Source: Daejeonia sp002484105 | Lineage (GTDB): Bacteria; Bacteroidota; Bacteroidia; Flavobacteriales; Weeksellaceae | Assembly (NCBI RefSeq): GCF_051175565.1 | Contig: NZ_CP195105.1 | Location: 434,001-498,000, forward strand | Direction of reading: 5' to 3' | Length of the DNA stretch: 64,000 nucleotides | Shown here: positions 43,404-52,514 of the stretch, one piece after another | Numbering within the stretch: the stretch's first letter is position 1 | Layout of the letters: each line of letters opens with the position of its first letter | Translations under genes and position numbers: made by a program | The notes under the pieces: generated by a model | The model's input: the letters and a program-made list of their open reading frames with translations, nothing else | Told to the model about the DNA's origin: nothing | Databases searched by the model: none

Positions 43404-45566
43404 TCAAAACCAGTGTCCAAGTATGACACTGAAAATTCCTTTTTTGTTATTGAATGGCTGGCTGTAGTTTAATTTTATTTGTCCGAAAGGAGATTTGTAA
43501 CCCAGGGTTGCACCTGCCGAACTTTCACCGATTTTAAAAATGTCTTTCAGATTAGGTTCTTCAAAAGTGTTCATAAAACTGATGTGTGCTGTAGCAAAAA
43601 TGTTTTTTTTCAACCGAAACTGAAGATCACTGATGGCAATCACCACGTTATTGGACTGCACACTGCCGAACTGATTACCATAGAAATGGGTAAGATTTCC
43701 AAGATTCTGCTCAAAAATACCTCCGGGACGGAATTTATAATATTCGCTCACAGTATCTCCGAGTGTAAAACCTCCAAATAGATTCAGACGATAGGTGAAC
43801 CATCCTGTAAACGGAAAATTCATTCTGATATCTGCTTTTACCTGTATGATTTTGTCTTCCTGGTCTGTGGAAAAAATATCCAGCAGTTTTCCTTCAGCAT
43901 CAAGATAAAGTCCCCGTGTTGCAAAATCTTTGTCGTCCCGCGTATCACTTTTGATGAAGATATAAGGGTTGAAGAAATTTCTTGAATTTTCGTATCGCGA
44001 AGGCCCTGTTTTAGATTCATAATAATCATGACTTAAACCACCGCCTACGGCATAACGGTCTTTCCAGGTGGACTGGAGATATATTTCGTTGCGGTACCAG
44101 TTCCAGTCTTCTACCTGATTTCCGCGACTGTCATTAAGGTTAAGATTCATTCCTGAAGCATATATTCCAGGACCCGGAATATATCCGTTATCTACAAAAT
44201 AATTGAAATAATACCGTGGGGTATCGCCCAAAACAATATCAAGAGAAAGGATAGAGTTGCGGAACAGAAAACGTTTGGCGGTTGCATTCAGAAGAAGGCC
44301 GGTTTTGAAATTTTCATCATAATGGAGACCGAATTTAAGGAAAAAACGGGTATCCTCTTCTGAAACCTGGAGTTTAAGAATATTATGTCCGTTATGCTGC
44401 ACCAGATCATAGTTGATGAGCCTGAAGTTATTGGTGGCATAAAGCTTGTCAATCATCCTGTTGATACTTCCGTACGTCTGCATGGAAGGAATCTTCAGGT
44501 TCATTTTGCCAAGCATATAAGATTTGTTGAATATTTTATTGTTGACGACAGCAATACTGTCTATTTTATAGATATTAGAATATATTGGATTGAAAGGAGC
44601 ACGAATAAGGGAATTCTCCCGCTTGGGAAGTTTGCTGAGAATATCCGAATATTTTTGTGCTTCGTCATATCCCAGTGTCAGAATTTTCTGTTTGTCGCCG
44701 TAGCTTGTTGCGCCCAGGTTCTGCAAATCTGGATGGATGTTGATATCTGTATATTGATACTGATTTTTCGTTTCTTTCTTAATTCCGAAATCAATCACCT
44801 GATTGAGGATAGCAATGGCAGAATTCAGTTCATCCCTCTTGGAAAGTGGCTGACTGAGATCTACACCTATCACAATATCCATTCCTTTTTCCTTGAGTGG
44901 TTCGGAAGGGTAATTCACTGTCATCGCACCGTCTATATATAAGCTGTCACCAATTTTAACCGGATCCATCAGAGAAGGAAAAGCCGAACTCGCCATAATG
45001 GAACTCACAAGATCTCCCTTTTCAAAAATTTTCATCGTGCCGCTTTCGAGATTGGTGGCCACACACATAAAGGGAATGGGCAGTTTGGAAAAATCACTGA
45101 CGGAAGAAACATTGTTAAAAAGTTCCTTCAGCATATAAATATTTTTCTGGCCGGTAGAAATAGCTTTGGGCAGCACGTTGAATTTGCCGTGTACAACGGG
45201 TACATTCAGCAGATACTTGTCATTGGTTTTGTTGAAGAATGAAGCTTCCTGTCTTGATTTTTCGTTGGCAATCAGTGTATAAAAGTCTGTATCGAGGATG
45301 ATTTTTTCAATATCCTTTCCTGTATATCCCGAAGCATAAAGCCCTCCCACAATTGCGCCCATGCTGGTTCCGGAAATATAATCGACCTTTACGCCGAGAG
45401 AATCCAGTATTTTCAGCACGCCGACATGGGCAAAACCTTTGGCGCCACCGCCCGAAAGAGAAAGTCCTATTTTGGGATGTTCAGGTATCACAAGTCCTTT
45501 CTTCACCTGCGAATGAAGACAGCATAGGATACTGAATACCATAAAAAAGGAAAAAATCTTTCTCAT
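43404..45566 (-). CDS. Patatin-like phospholipase with outer-membrane barrel
   Basis: 720 residues. Signal peptide (to about residue 19), patatin domain (about 33-225) with oxyanion loop SLSGGGAKGFAHVG, nucleophile Ser68 in GTSMG, and Asp in YIDGAMTVNYP. Then a POTRA-like linker (about 320-390) and a C-terminal barrel (about 400-720) of the surface-antigen (BamA-like) type ending ILGHWF. This layout resembles the PlpD/type Vd autotransporters, with the lipase possibly kept on the periplasmic side. Start overlaps the murF-alr stop by one base (TGATG). Confidence 0.92.
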   Translation of the reverse strand: MRKIFSFFMVFSILCCLHSQVKKGLVIPEHPKIGLSLSGGGAKGFAHVGVLKILDSLGVKVDYISGTSMGAIVGGLYASGYTGKDIEKIILDTDFYTLIANEKSRQEASFFNKTNDKYLLNVPVVHGKFNVLPKAISTGQKNIYMLKELFNNVSSVSDFSKLPIPFMCVATNLESGTMKIFEKGDLVSSIMASSAFPSLMDPVKIGDSLYIDGAMTVNYPSEPLKEKGMDIVIGVDLSQPLSKRDELNSAIAILNQVIDFGIKKETKNQYQYTDINIHPDLQNLGATSYGDKQKILTLGYDEAQKYSDILSKLPKRENSLIRAPFNPIYSNIYKIDSIAVVNNKIFNKSYMLGKMNLKIPSMQTYGSINRMIDKLYATNNFRLINYDLVQHNGHNILKLQVSEEDTRFFLKFGLHYDENFKTGLLLNATAKRFLFRNSILSLDIVLGDTPRYYFNYFVDNGYIPGPGIYASGMNLNLNDSRGNQVEDWNWYRNEIYLQSTWKDRYAVGGGLSHDYYESKTGPSRYENSRNFFNPYIFIKSDTRDDKDFATRGLYLDAEGKLLDIFSTDQEDKIIQVKADIRMNFPFTGWFTYRLNLFGGFTLGDTVSEYYKFRPGGIFEQNLGNLTHFYGNQFGSVQSNNVVIAISDLQFRLKKNIFATAHISFMNTFEEPNLKDIFKIGESSAGATLGYKSPFGQIKLNYSQPFNNKKGIFSVILGHWF

Positions 45567-48016
45567 CAGTCTTTGATGTATATTCTTTTAACTCTTTTGG
45601 AAATGGAAGTCAAAACTTCATAAGGAATGGTTTTGCAATAGTCTGCAAATTCTGCCAGAGAGGGTTTATCTCCAAAAATAATTACGGGATCGCCTTCGCG
45701 GGCATCGGGAATAGCATCAATATTCACCATCATCATATCCATACAGATATTTCCCACAACAGGTACCAGCACTCCGCCGATACCGATATTTGCGGCACCA
45801 TTACCTGCAATACGATGGATGCCGTCTGCATATCCAACCGGTACAGTTGCTATTTTGGTCATTTTTGTGGTTTTGAAATGACGTCCGTAGCCAACACTTT
45901 CTCCGGCAGCCACTTCAGAAATCTGTGATATAACTGTTTTGAATGAAACACAGTGACGGAGTTGCTGCTGAATCTCGGGAAAGGGAGATTCTCCCAGCAT
46001 ACCGATACCAATTCTTACCATATCATATTGATAATCAGTAAATTTTGTTATTCCTGATGAATTCAGGATATGACGTATCGGGGTATATCCCAACTGGCGG
46101 ATGAGGTATGAAGAATTCTCCTCAAAAACACGGAGCTGGTGAAGGGCATATTCCCGTTCTTCCGCAACATCTGCAGTGGAAAGATGACTGAAAATACTCT
46201 GTACTTTCAGGTTTTTGTCTTTCAGTGTCTCGGCAAGACTGTCCAGTTCCCAGGTTTTGAAACCCAGACGGTGCATTCCTGTTTCAAGTTTTATGTGAAT
46301 AGGGAAAGGCCGGTCGTATCCCGATTTTTTGACAGCATCGTAAAAAAGATTCAGAACGCGGAGGCTGTATATTTCAGGTTCCAGATTGTATTCGATAACA
46401 GAATCATAACTATGCTGTTCCGGATTCATGACAATAATGGGTGTGGTAATTCCTTTTTTCCGGAGTTCTGCTCCTTCATCTGCAAATGCAACTCCCAGAT
46501 AATCAATGTGATGATGCTGTAGGAATTCAGATATTTCATAACTTCCCAGACCATACGAATTGGCTTTCACCATTGCCATCATTTTGGTTTCCGGTTTCAG
46601 GAGAGATTTGTGGAAGTTGATATTGTGCAGGATAGCATTCAGATTTACTTCAAGAGTAGTCTCGTTTTTGCGCAACTCCAGTGCTGTTTTTATACGGTCT
46701 GTTTCAAATTTTCGCGCGCCTTTCAGAAGAATCAGTGCCCGATGGATATGTTTGAGGATGTTAGAATCCAGAAGCTGTTCAGTGGTACGGAAAATGTGTA
46801 CATTACCCGTGAAAAGATGCTGATAATCTGTAATTTCTTTTCCAATAAGGAAAACCTCGTCGAAATGCTGTTCATTGGTCAGGGCAGCGACTTCCGGATA
46901 AAATTCTGCAGTATGCACCGATTCTACAAAATCGGTTAGAATGAGCACTTTGTGTTCTTTCTGATATTCCAGCACAAACTGGTAAGCAATCCGAAGAGAA
47001 TCCATATCAAGATTATACGAATCATTAATGATCAGATTATTCTGTATTCCTTCAACGCTTTCGAGGCGCATTTCAACAGCTTTCAGACTGTTTATTTTAC
47101 TGATGATCTGCTGATTTTCAAATCCCAGTTCCTTCAGAACAGCTATTACGCACAAAGCATTGGCAAGTGTTGCCTGATCCCGTTGCTGTGCGGGGAAAGA
47201 AAAATATTCGTCAAACCAGCGCACAAGGATTTCCTCCTTCCGGTTCTGCCAGTTGCTGGTGATGCAGACATTATTATTTTCTTTCAATCCGAACGAAATC
47301 AGTTTTCTGTCGCTGTAAAGGGTTTTAATTTTTTTATCAACATATTCATTATCACCATTATATATGATGACTTTAGAATGGCGGAAGAGTTTTAGTTTTT
47401 CATCTATCAGCTGGTTTTCATCTTTAAAATTAGCCAGATGTGCAGTACCAATATGGGTTAGAACACCGATTTTAGGATGGAATATATTCTCAAGCTGTTC
47501 CATTTCTCCAGGACGCGAAATGCCGGCTTCAAAAATTCCGAGCTGGTGGTGTTGTGCGATACCCAGAAGAGAAACCGGAAGACCTATCTGTGAATTGAAA
47601 CTTTTGGGACTTTTAACGGTTACAAAATCATCAGAAACAGTCTGATAAAGCCATTCTTTAACTATAGTCTTGCCGTTGCTTCCCGTGATACCGATGGTTT
47701 GAAGGTCGGGAAACCGGCGTACATGGTAGGCTGCCAGTTGCTGCAGAAATGCAGTTGTATCGGGAGTCAGAATAAACGTGACATCCTTCGGATGCTCGGT
47801 TTCGTGTTCTGAAATAATGACTTTGATGCCTTTTTCTATAGCGGCACTGATGTATTTTTCGCCATCGTTTTTTGTGGTGCGCAGTGCAATAAAGGCGGTA
47901 TGGACGGCAGAATAAATGATCCTGCTGTCGTAAGCAATATTTTTTACCAGCAGATCACCATCACCGGTAAATGTCGAATGGGTGATTTCTGCAATCTGTC
48001 TTGCTGTGTAATTCAT
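45566..48016 (-). CDS. murF-alr: Bifunctional MurF ligase / alanine racemase
   Basis: 816 residues in two fused halves. Residues 1-450: MurF, adding D-Ala-D-Ala to the UDP-MurNAc-tripeptide; P-loop GITGSNGKT (109-117), GIFEAGISRPGEM. Residues 455-816: alanine racemase; PLP Lys in MVKANSYGLG, catalytic Tyr in VRIGIGMLGESP region and SVGYGRHF, VGYADGIHR. So one protein makes D-Ala and uses its dipeptide in the wall precursor. This fusion is typical of Bacteroidota. Overlaps the upstream tdk stop (ATGA) and downstream patatin start. Confidence 0.97.
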   Translation of the reverse strand: MNYTARQIAEITHSTFTGDGDLLVKNIAYDSRIIYSAVHTAFIALRTTKNDGEKYISAAIEKGIKVIISEHETEHPKDVTFILTPDTTAFLQQLAAYHVRRFPDLQTIGITGSNGKTIVKEWLYQTVSDDFVTVKSPKSFNSQIGLPVSLLGIAQHHQLGIFEAGISRPGEMEQLENIFHPKIGVLTHIGTAHLANFKDENQLIDEKLKLFRHSKVIIYNGDNEYVDKKIKTLYSDRKLISFGLKENNNVCITSNWQNRKEEILVRWFDEYFSFPAQQRDQATLANALCVIAVLKELGFENQQIISKINSLKAVEMRLESVEGIQNNLIINDSYNLDMDSLRIAYQFVLEYQKEHKVLILTDFVESVHTAEFYPEVAALTNEQHFDEVFLIGKEITDYQHLFTGNVHIFRTTEQLLDSNILKHIHRALILLKGARKFETDRIKTALELRKNETTLEVNLNAILHNINFHKSLLKPETKMMAMVKANSYGLGSYEISEFLQHHHIDYLGVAFADEGAELRKKGITTPIIVMNPEQHSYDSVIEYNLEPEIYSLRVLNLFYDAVKKSGYDRPFPIHIKLETGMHRLGFKTWELDSLAETLKDKNLKVQSIFSHLSTADVAEEREYALHQLRVFEENSSYLIRQLGYTPIRHILNSSGITKFTDYQYDMVRIGIGMLGESPFPEIQQQLRHCVSFKTVISQISEVAAGESVGYGRHFKTTKMTKIATVPVGYADGIHRIAGNGAANIGIGGVLVPVVGNICMDMMMVNIDAIPDAREGDPVIIFGDKPSLAEFADYCKTIPYEVLTSISKRVKRIYIKD

Positions 48017-48606
48017 TGATTGTGAGTTTTATTAATAACTTCGTCTACAAAAACGCGGCGGCTTACGGCATCATAACTTTCCGTTTCGCCAAGCTGTACA
48101 AGATCCTTGCTCTGCGAATGTCGCATGGAATAGTTGGCAAGATTGCCCGTCTTACGGCAGATGGCGTGTACTTTGGTTACATATTCTGCAGTAGCCATCA
48201 GATTGGGCATCGGGCCAAACGGCCGGCCCATAAAATCCATGTCCAATCCTGCAATGACGACACGTACTCCATTATTGGCCAGTTGGTTGGCTACATCAAC
48301 AATACTTTCGTCAAAGAACTGCGCCTCGTCAATCCCCACTACATCACAGGTAGAGCCCAGCAGCAGTATTTCGTTGGGACTTTCTACCGCTGTACTCCGT
48401 ATTTTGTTCTGATTGTGCGATACCACATCTTCGTCAGAATAGCGCGTGTCTATTCTGGGTTTAAAAATTTCTACATTTTGTCCGGCCATTTCGGCACGTC
48501 TCAGGCGGCGGATCAGCTCTTCAGTTTTGCCTGAAAACATTGATCCACAAATCACTTCCATCCAGCCGCTTTGTTTGGAATGATTAATTGTATTTTCTAA
48601 AAACAT
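48013..48606 (-). CDS. tdk: Thymidine kinase, type II
   Basis: 197 residues. P-loop GSMFSGKTEELIRRL, GIDEAQFFDESI, and lasso region GRPFGPMPNLMATAEYVTK. Phosphorylates thymidine in the salvage pathway. The zinc-ribbon is incomplete: AICRKTGNLA has one Cys where C-x2-C is usual, and no second Cys pair is seen. First gene of the operon; no clear TAnnTTTG box was found upstream. Confidence 0.95.
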   Translation of the reverse strand: MFLENTINHSKQSGWMEVICGSMFSGKTEELIRRLRRAEMAGQNVEIFKPRIDTRYSDEDVVSHNQNKIRSTAVESPNEILLLGSTCDVVGIDEAQFFDESIVDVANQLANNGVRVVIAGLDMDFMGRPFGPMPNLMATAEYVTKVHAICRKTGNLANYSMRHSQSKDLVQLGETESYDAVSRRVFVDEVINKTHNQ

Positions 48607-48666
48607 TTGTTAATTTAGCCGTAAGATTTAATCTTCAAAAATAAGCAATTTTAACCATCAATTTTT

Positions 48667-49809
48667 ATGCAAACTTTAAAGGATTTACAGGAAAAGCTTT
48701 TTTTCGAATGTAAAAGTATACTGCGTGGCCTCTCGAAAATTTCCAGTCTGGAAGAGCTTCTGGTAAAACAGGATTTGCTTGCCGAACTGAATGAACGGGT
48801 AACCGTGCTGAAATATCTGGAGAAAAATTCTGACTTTTTTGAAGATGATGAAAAAATAGAAATCCAACATAGCAAAGAAGATTCCTATACTTCGCAATCA
48901 CCTGAAAATCTGCGGGAAGAAGTCGAGGAGGAAGTAATCTTTAACAACGAACTGAACGAAATTCATGAATCGGATGCCCGCGATGAGATACCTTCCGAAA
49001 TGCCTGAAACAGAGTCTGATGACCGTCCCGAAGAGCCGGCTTTGAAAGAAGAAACAGCTCCGGAATATCATTTAGAAGACGAGCAGCCCTCGCCCGAAAT
49101 AATTTTTGATATCAAGGGTTCTGAAACAAAATCGGAAGAGCAGCAGCCTGTTCCTGAAGAGAGTATTGAAAGTATTGAAAATGAAGAAATAAACCAGATT
49201 GACAGGGAACAACAATACCATGATCTGGTTGCTGAAAAAGAGAATGAAGCACCACAACCTGAAGCGGAGAATGCTCCGGAAACAGCACCGGAAATACTGA
49301 CTGTAAGCGAAACCCATGTAACGGAACTTTTTCAGTTTGATCTTCCACCAAAAGAAGAAACAACAGATGGAGAGCATCACAAGGAAAGAAAATTCAAACT
49401 TGCACATATAAAAGGACTGAAGGATGTTCCTTCATTATTTGAAGATAAAGAGAAAGAAGAACTGAAACCTGCTGAAGAAGAAGCTCCGCGACATAAGATT
49501 TCCGAAATTCAGCCCGAACAGACAGAGCAGGGAAGCCTGAAGAAAAGCAATGTAGCACTGAATTTTATGGAAGCTGAAAAGAAAAGACCAGAATTCCGGC
49601 TTGATCTGAATGATAAGATCGCTTTTTCCAAAGTTCTTTTCGGTGGTAGCCAGAGTGATCTTAACGAAGCAATACGGTACCTGAACAGTTTCAGTACGCT
49701 GGAAGATGCAAAGGAATACCTCAGCGATCTTTATTATGAAAGAAACTGGTCAAAAGTCGACGAATATGCACAGCGGCTCTGGACTCTCGTAGAAAATAAG
49801 TTTTTATAA
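48667..49809 (+). CDS. Acidic protein of unknown function
   Basis: 380 residues, no family recognised, no signal peptide. Folded-looking ends flank a long disordered acidic middle. N-terminus (1-60) helical, EELLVKQDLLAELNERVTVLKYLE. Middle (65-290) rich in Glu, Pro and Asp with few hydrophobics. C-terminus (about 298-380) helical and well structured: KRPEFRLDLNDKIAFSKVLF, then DLYYERNWSKVDEYAQRL. Divergent from tdk; 35 bases before the Mur ligase gene, so possibly cotranscribed. Confidence 0.8.
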   Translation: MQTLKDLQEKLFFECKSILRGLSKISSLEELLVKQDLLAELNERVTVLKYLEKNSDFFEDDEKIEIQHSKEDSYTSQSPENLREEVEEEVIFNNELNEIHESDARDEIPSEMPETESDDRPEEPALKEETAPEYHLEDEQPSPEIIFDIKGSETKSEEQQPVPEESIESIENEEINQIDREQQYHDLVAEKENEAPQPEAENAPETAPEILTVSETHVTELFQFDLPPKEETTDGEHHKERKFKLAHIKGLKDVPSLFEDKEKEELKPAEEEAPRHKISEIQPEQTEQGSLKKSNVALNFMEAEKKRPEFRLDLNDKIAFSKVLFGGSQSDLNEAIRYLNSFSTLEDAKEYLSDLYYERNWSKVDEYAQRLWTLVENKFL

Positions 49810-49844
49810 ATTGTTGCGGAAGAACTGCAGCCAATACGTAAAAT

Positions 49845-51221
49845 ATGATTCAAAAAATTGAAGATTTCCAAAATGTCTTTTTTATTGGCGTGGCAGGAGT
49901 CGGAATGAGTGCTGTTGCACAATACCTGAAAGGAATTGGGAAAAACGTAGCCGGAAGCGATCGCTATTTTCATCCCAACGAATACAATAAAACAAAAGAA
50001 CAATTAGAAGCCGAAGGTATTGATTGTTTTCTGCAGGATGGAAGTGGAATTACCAAAGAAACCGATTTGGTGGTGGTTTCCACGGCAATTGAAGATACCG
50101 TTTTTGAAGTTCAGAAAAGTAGGGAATTGGGAATTTCTATCATGAAAAGGAGCGAACTTCTTGCGTTAATTGCGAAAAGTAAAAAAACGGTTGCGGTTGG
50201 TGGAACGTCTGGAAAATCAACCACTTCGGCAATGCTTTATCAAATTCTGAACGATGCGGGATCATCGCCAAGCATTATTTCCGGAGCTGGATTAACAAGC
50301 ATTATTAAGCAAGGAAAAATTGGTAATGCAGCAGTAGGAAAAGGCGAATGGCTGATTATTGAGGCCGACGAAAGTGATGGCTCAATCGTTCAGTATGAAC
50401 CAGAAATCGGACTGCTGCTGAACATTGATAAAGACCATCAGGAGATTGATGAATTACTACATCTTTTTACGGTTTTTAAAAACAACACAAAGGGTTTATT
50501 TATTGTAAATCAGTCGAATACATTATCGAAAAAGTTGTCTGAAAACCCTCACCAAGATTTTGGTTTTGAAACGGAAAAAGCTGGATATAATGTTACCGAT
50601 TTTGTTCAGAATGGGTTTCAACAGAAATTTATACTCAAACAGCAAGAATTTACCATGAACGCTATTGGTGAGTATAATGCTGAAAATGCCGCTGCAGCAG
50701 TGGCCGTTGCGCATCAAATTGGAGTTGATTTAAAAACCTGTGCGGAAAGTCTTTCCCAGTATGAAGGAATTTATCGCAGACAGCAAATTTTGGGGGAGAA
50801 AAACGGAATTTGGGTCATCGACGATTATGCGCACAATCCGGCGAAGTGTGCGGCTTCAATTAAAGCATGTCAACCTTTGGCCGATAAAGTCATCGCGTGG
50901 TTTCAGCCCCATGGTTACGGACCAACGCGTTTTTTGCGGACTGATTTTGTAGAAGAAATTTCAAAAGTTTTGCGACCACAGGATGAAATCTGGATGAGTG
51001 AAATTTTCTACGCTGGCGGAACGGCAGTGAAAGATATTTCTGCCAACGATTTGGTGGAGGATATTCAGCAAAAGGGAAAAAATGCCTACTTTGTAGAACA
51101 TCGTGAAGATTTTCTGGAAGCCGTAAAACCACACTTTGGAACCTCTTCAGTAGTATTGCTGATGGGCGCACGTGATCCCAGTTTGGAAACTTTTACCAAA
51201 GATTTTTTTGAAAAAATGTAA
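49845..51221 (+). CDS. Mur ligase family protein, MurC/Mpl-like
   Basis: 458 residues, three Mur domains. N-terminal nucleotide-sugar part VFFIGVAGVGMSAVAQYL (MurC/Mpl GIGG-type fold); central ATPase part with P-loop GGTSGKSTTS; later EADESDGSI, the Asn/His-type site GEYNAENAAAAVAVA; C-terminal part DDYAHNPAKCAASIKA. Links amino acid or peptide to UDP-MurNAc, either as MurC or murein recycling (Mpl). The P-loop Ser (S) replaces the His of GTHGKTT found in most MurC/Mpl. A canonical MurC may be encoded elsewhere. AT-richer codon use than the previous gene. Confidence 0.8.
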   Translation: MIQKIEDFQNVFFIGVAGVGMSAVAQYLKGIGKNVAGSDRYFHPNEYNKTKEQLEAEGIDCFLQDGSGITKETDLVVVSTAIEDTVFEVQKSRELGISIMKRSELLALIAKSKKTVAVGGTSGKSTTSAMLYQILNDAGSSPSIISGAGLTSIIKQGKIGNAAVGKGEWLIIEADESDGSIVQYEPEIGLLLNIDKDHQEIDELLHLFTVFKNNTKGLFIVNQSNTLSKKLSENPHQDFGFETEKAGYNVTDFVQNGFQQKFILKQQEFTMNAIGEYNAENAAAAVAVAHQIGVDLKTCAESLSQYEGIYRRQQILGEKNGIWVIDDYAHNPAKCAASIKACQPLADKVIAWFQPHGYGPTRFLRTDFVEEISKVLRPQDEIWMSEIFYAGGTAVKDISANDLVEDIQQKGKNAYFVEHREDFLEAVKPHFGTSSVVLLMGARDPSLETFTKDFFEKM

Positions 51222-51818
51222 ATGATGCATAATTATATATCTTCTTATGGAGATACTTTTTCGGAAGATGTAACTCCTTGGGAAATCACTTCAAACCTCA
51301 CAGCTTTTATTTTAAAGAAAGTTGAACATCTTAATTTAAACGAATTTGAAATCTCCAATAATATAGCCATTCATAAAACATCTGTAATTGAAAAAAATGT
51401 TGTTATAAAAGCGCCTGCGATTATTAGTAAGAATTGTTTTATAGGTTCTAATTCTTATTTAAGAAATGGAGTATATCTTTTTGATAATGTTACTGTTGGA
51501 ACAGGAATTGAAATAAAAACTGCCGTTATATTTGAAAACACTTCAATAGCCCATTTTAATTTTATTGGAGATAGTATAATTGGTAAAAATGTAAATTTTG
51601 AAGCAGGTTCCATAATAGCAAATCATTATAATGAAAGAGAGAATAAAAATATTTTTGTAAAAATAGGCTCAGAAATTTTTGACACAGGAAAAGAAAAATT
51701 TGGTGCTTTGGTAGGTGATTGCTCTAAAATTGGAGCAAATGCGGTCCTTTCTCCGGGAACAATTCTCGAAAAAAATTCCATTATAAAAAGACTTGAATTA
51801 GTTGAACAAGTAAAATGA
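51222..51818 (+). CDS. Left-handed beta-helix acyltransferase-like protein
   Basis: 198 residues starting the base after the Mur ligase stop (TAA ATG ATG). Hexapeptide-like turns: IHKTSVIEKNVVIKAPAIISKNCFIGSNSYLRNGVYLFDNVTVG, then SIIGKNVNFEAGSIIANHY and LVGDCSKIGANAVLSPGTIL. Resembles the C-terminal half of GlmU or other nucleotide-sugar O- or N-acyltransferases, without a nucleotidyltransferase domain. Notably AT-rich versus both neighbours, suggesting transfer. Its end overlaps rsmI by four bases (ATGA). Substrate unknown. Confidence 0.8.
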   Translation: MMHNYISSYGDTFSEDVTPWEITSNLTAFILKKVEHLNLNEFEISNNIAIHKTSVIEKNVVIKAPAIISKNCFIGSNSYLRNGVYLFDNVTVGTGIEIKTAVIFENTSIAHFNFIGDSIIGKNVNFEAGSIIANHYNERENKNIFVKIGSEIFDTGKEKFGALVGDCSKIGANAVLSPGTILEKNSIIKRLELVEQVK

Positions 51819-52489
51819 GCGGAACCTTATATTTTGTACCAACTCCGGTTGGAAATTTGGAAGACATGACCTTCAGAGCAGTAAAAGTTTTGAATGAGGT
51901 TGATTATATTTTATGTGAAGATACCCGAACTTCAGGGATTTTATTGAAACATTACGACATCTCAAAACCTCTGAAATCCTATCATTTGCATAATGAACAT
52001 CATGCCACAGAAAAAGTGATGGACGATCTTAAAAATGGTCAAAACATTGCGATTATCACTGATGCGGGAACTCCAGGAATTTCTGATCCGGGTTATTTGC
52101 TTGCAAAAGCTGGAGCTGACAACGATATCGAAATGATTTGTTTGCCTGGTGCAACTGCTTTTGTGCCAGCGCTTGTGGTTTCCGGATTGCCGAATCACGA
52201 TTTTTATTTTGCAGGATTTCTTCCGCAGAAAAAAGGGAGACAAACCAAGTTGAAGCAGCTGGCAGAAGAGAAAAAAACAATCGTACTCTACGAAAGTCCA
52301 CATAAAATAAATACCACTTTGGAGCAGATTAAGGAATTTTTCGGCGAGGAAACCAAAGTGAGTTTGAGTCGGGAAATCTCCAAAAAATTCGAAGAAACCA
52401 AACGTGGAACCATCAACGAGTTAATTGAATTTTCCAAAAGCAAAACTTTAAAAGGGGAAATCGTGTTGATTGTTAATAACAGTTTGTAA
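51815..52489 (+). CDS. rsmI: 16S rRNA 2'-O-methyltransferase RsmI
   Basis: 224 residues. Methylates the ribose of C1402 in 16S rRNA. SAM-dependent tetrapyrrole-methylase fold: LYFVPTPVGNLEDMTFRA, CEDTRTSGILLKHY, IITDAGTPGISDPGY, LPGATAFVPALVVSGLP, and YESPHKI. Slightly short but complete. Overlaps the preceding acyltransferase-like gene by 4 bases, which would give translational coupling. Confidence 0.96.
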   Translation: MSGTLYFVPTPVGNLEDMTFRAVKVLNEVDYILCEDTRTSGILLKHYDISKPLKSYHLHNEHHATEKVMDDLKNGQNIAIITDAGTPGISDPGYLLAKAGADNDIEMICLPGATAFVPALVVSGLPNHDFYFAGFLPQKKGRQTKLKQLAEEKKTIVLYESPHKINTTLEQIKEFFGEETKVSLSREISKKFEETKRGTINELIEFSKSKTLKGEIVLIVNNSL

Positions 52490-52514
52490 ATACAGAACCC
52501 AAAAAAATTTACTT

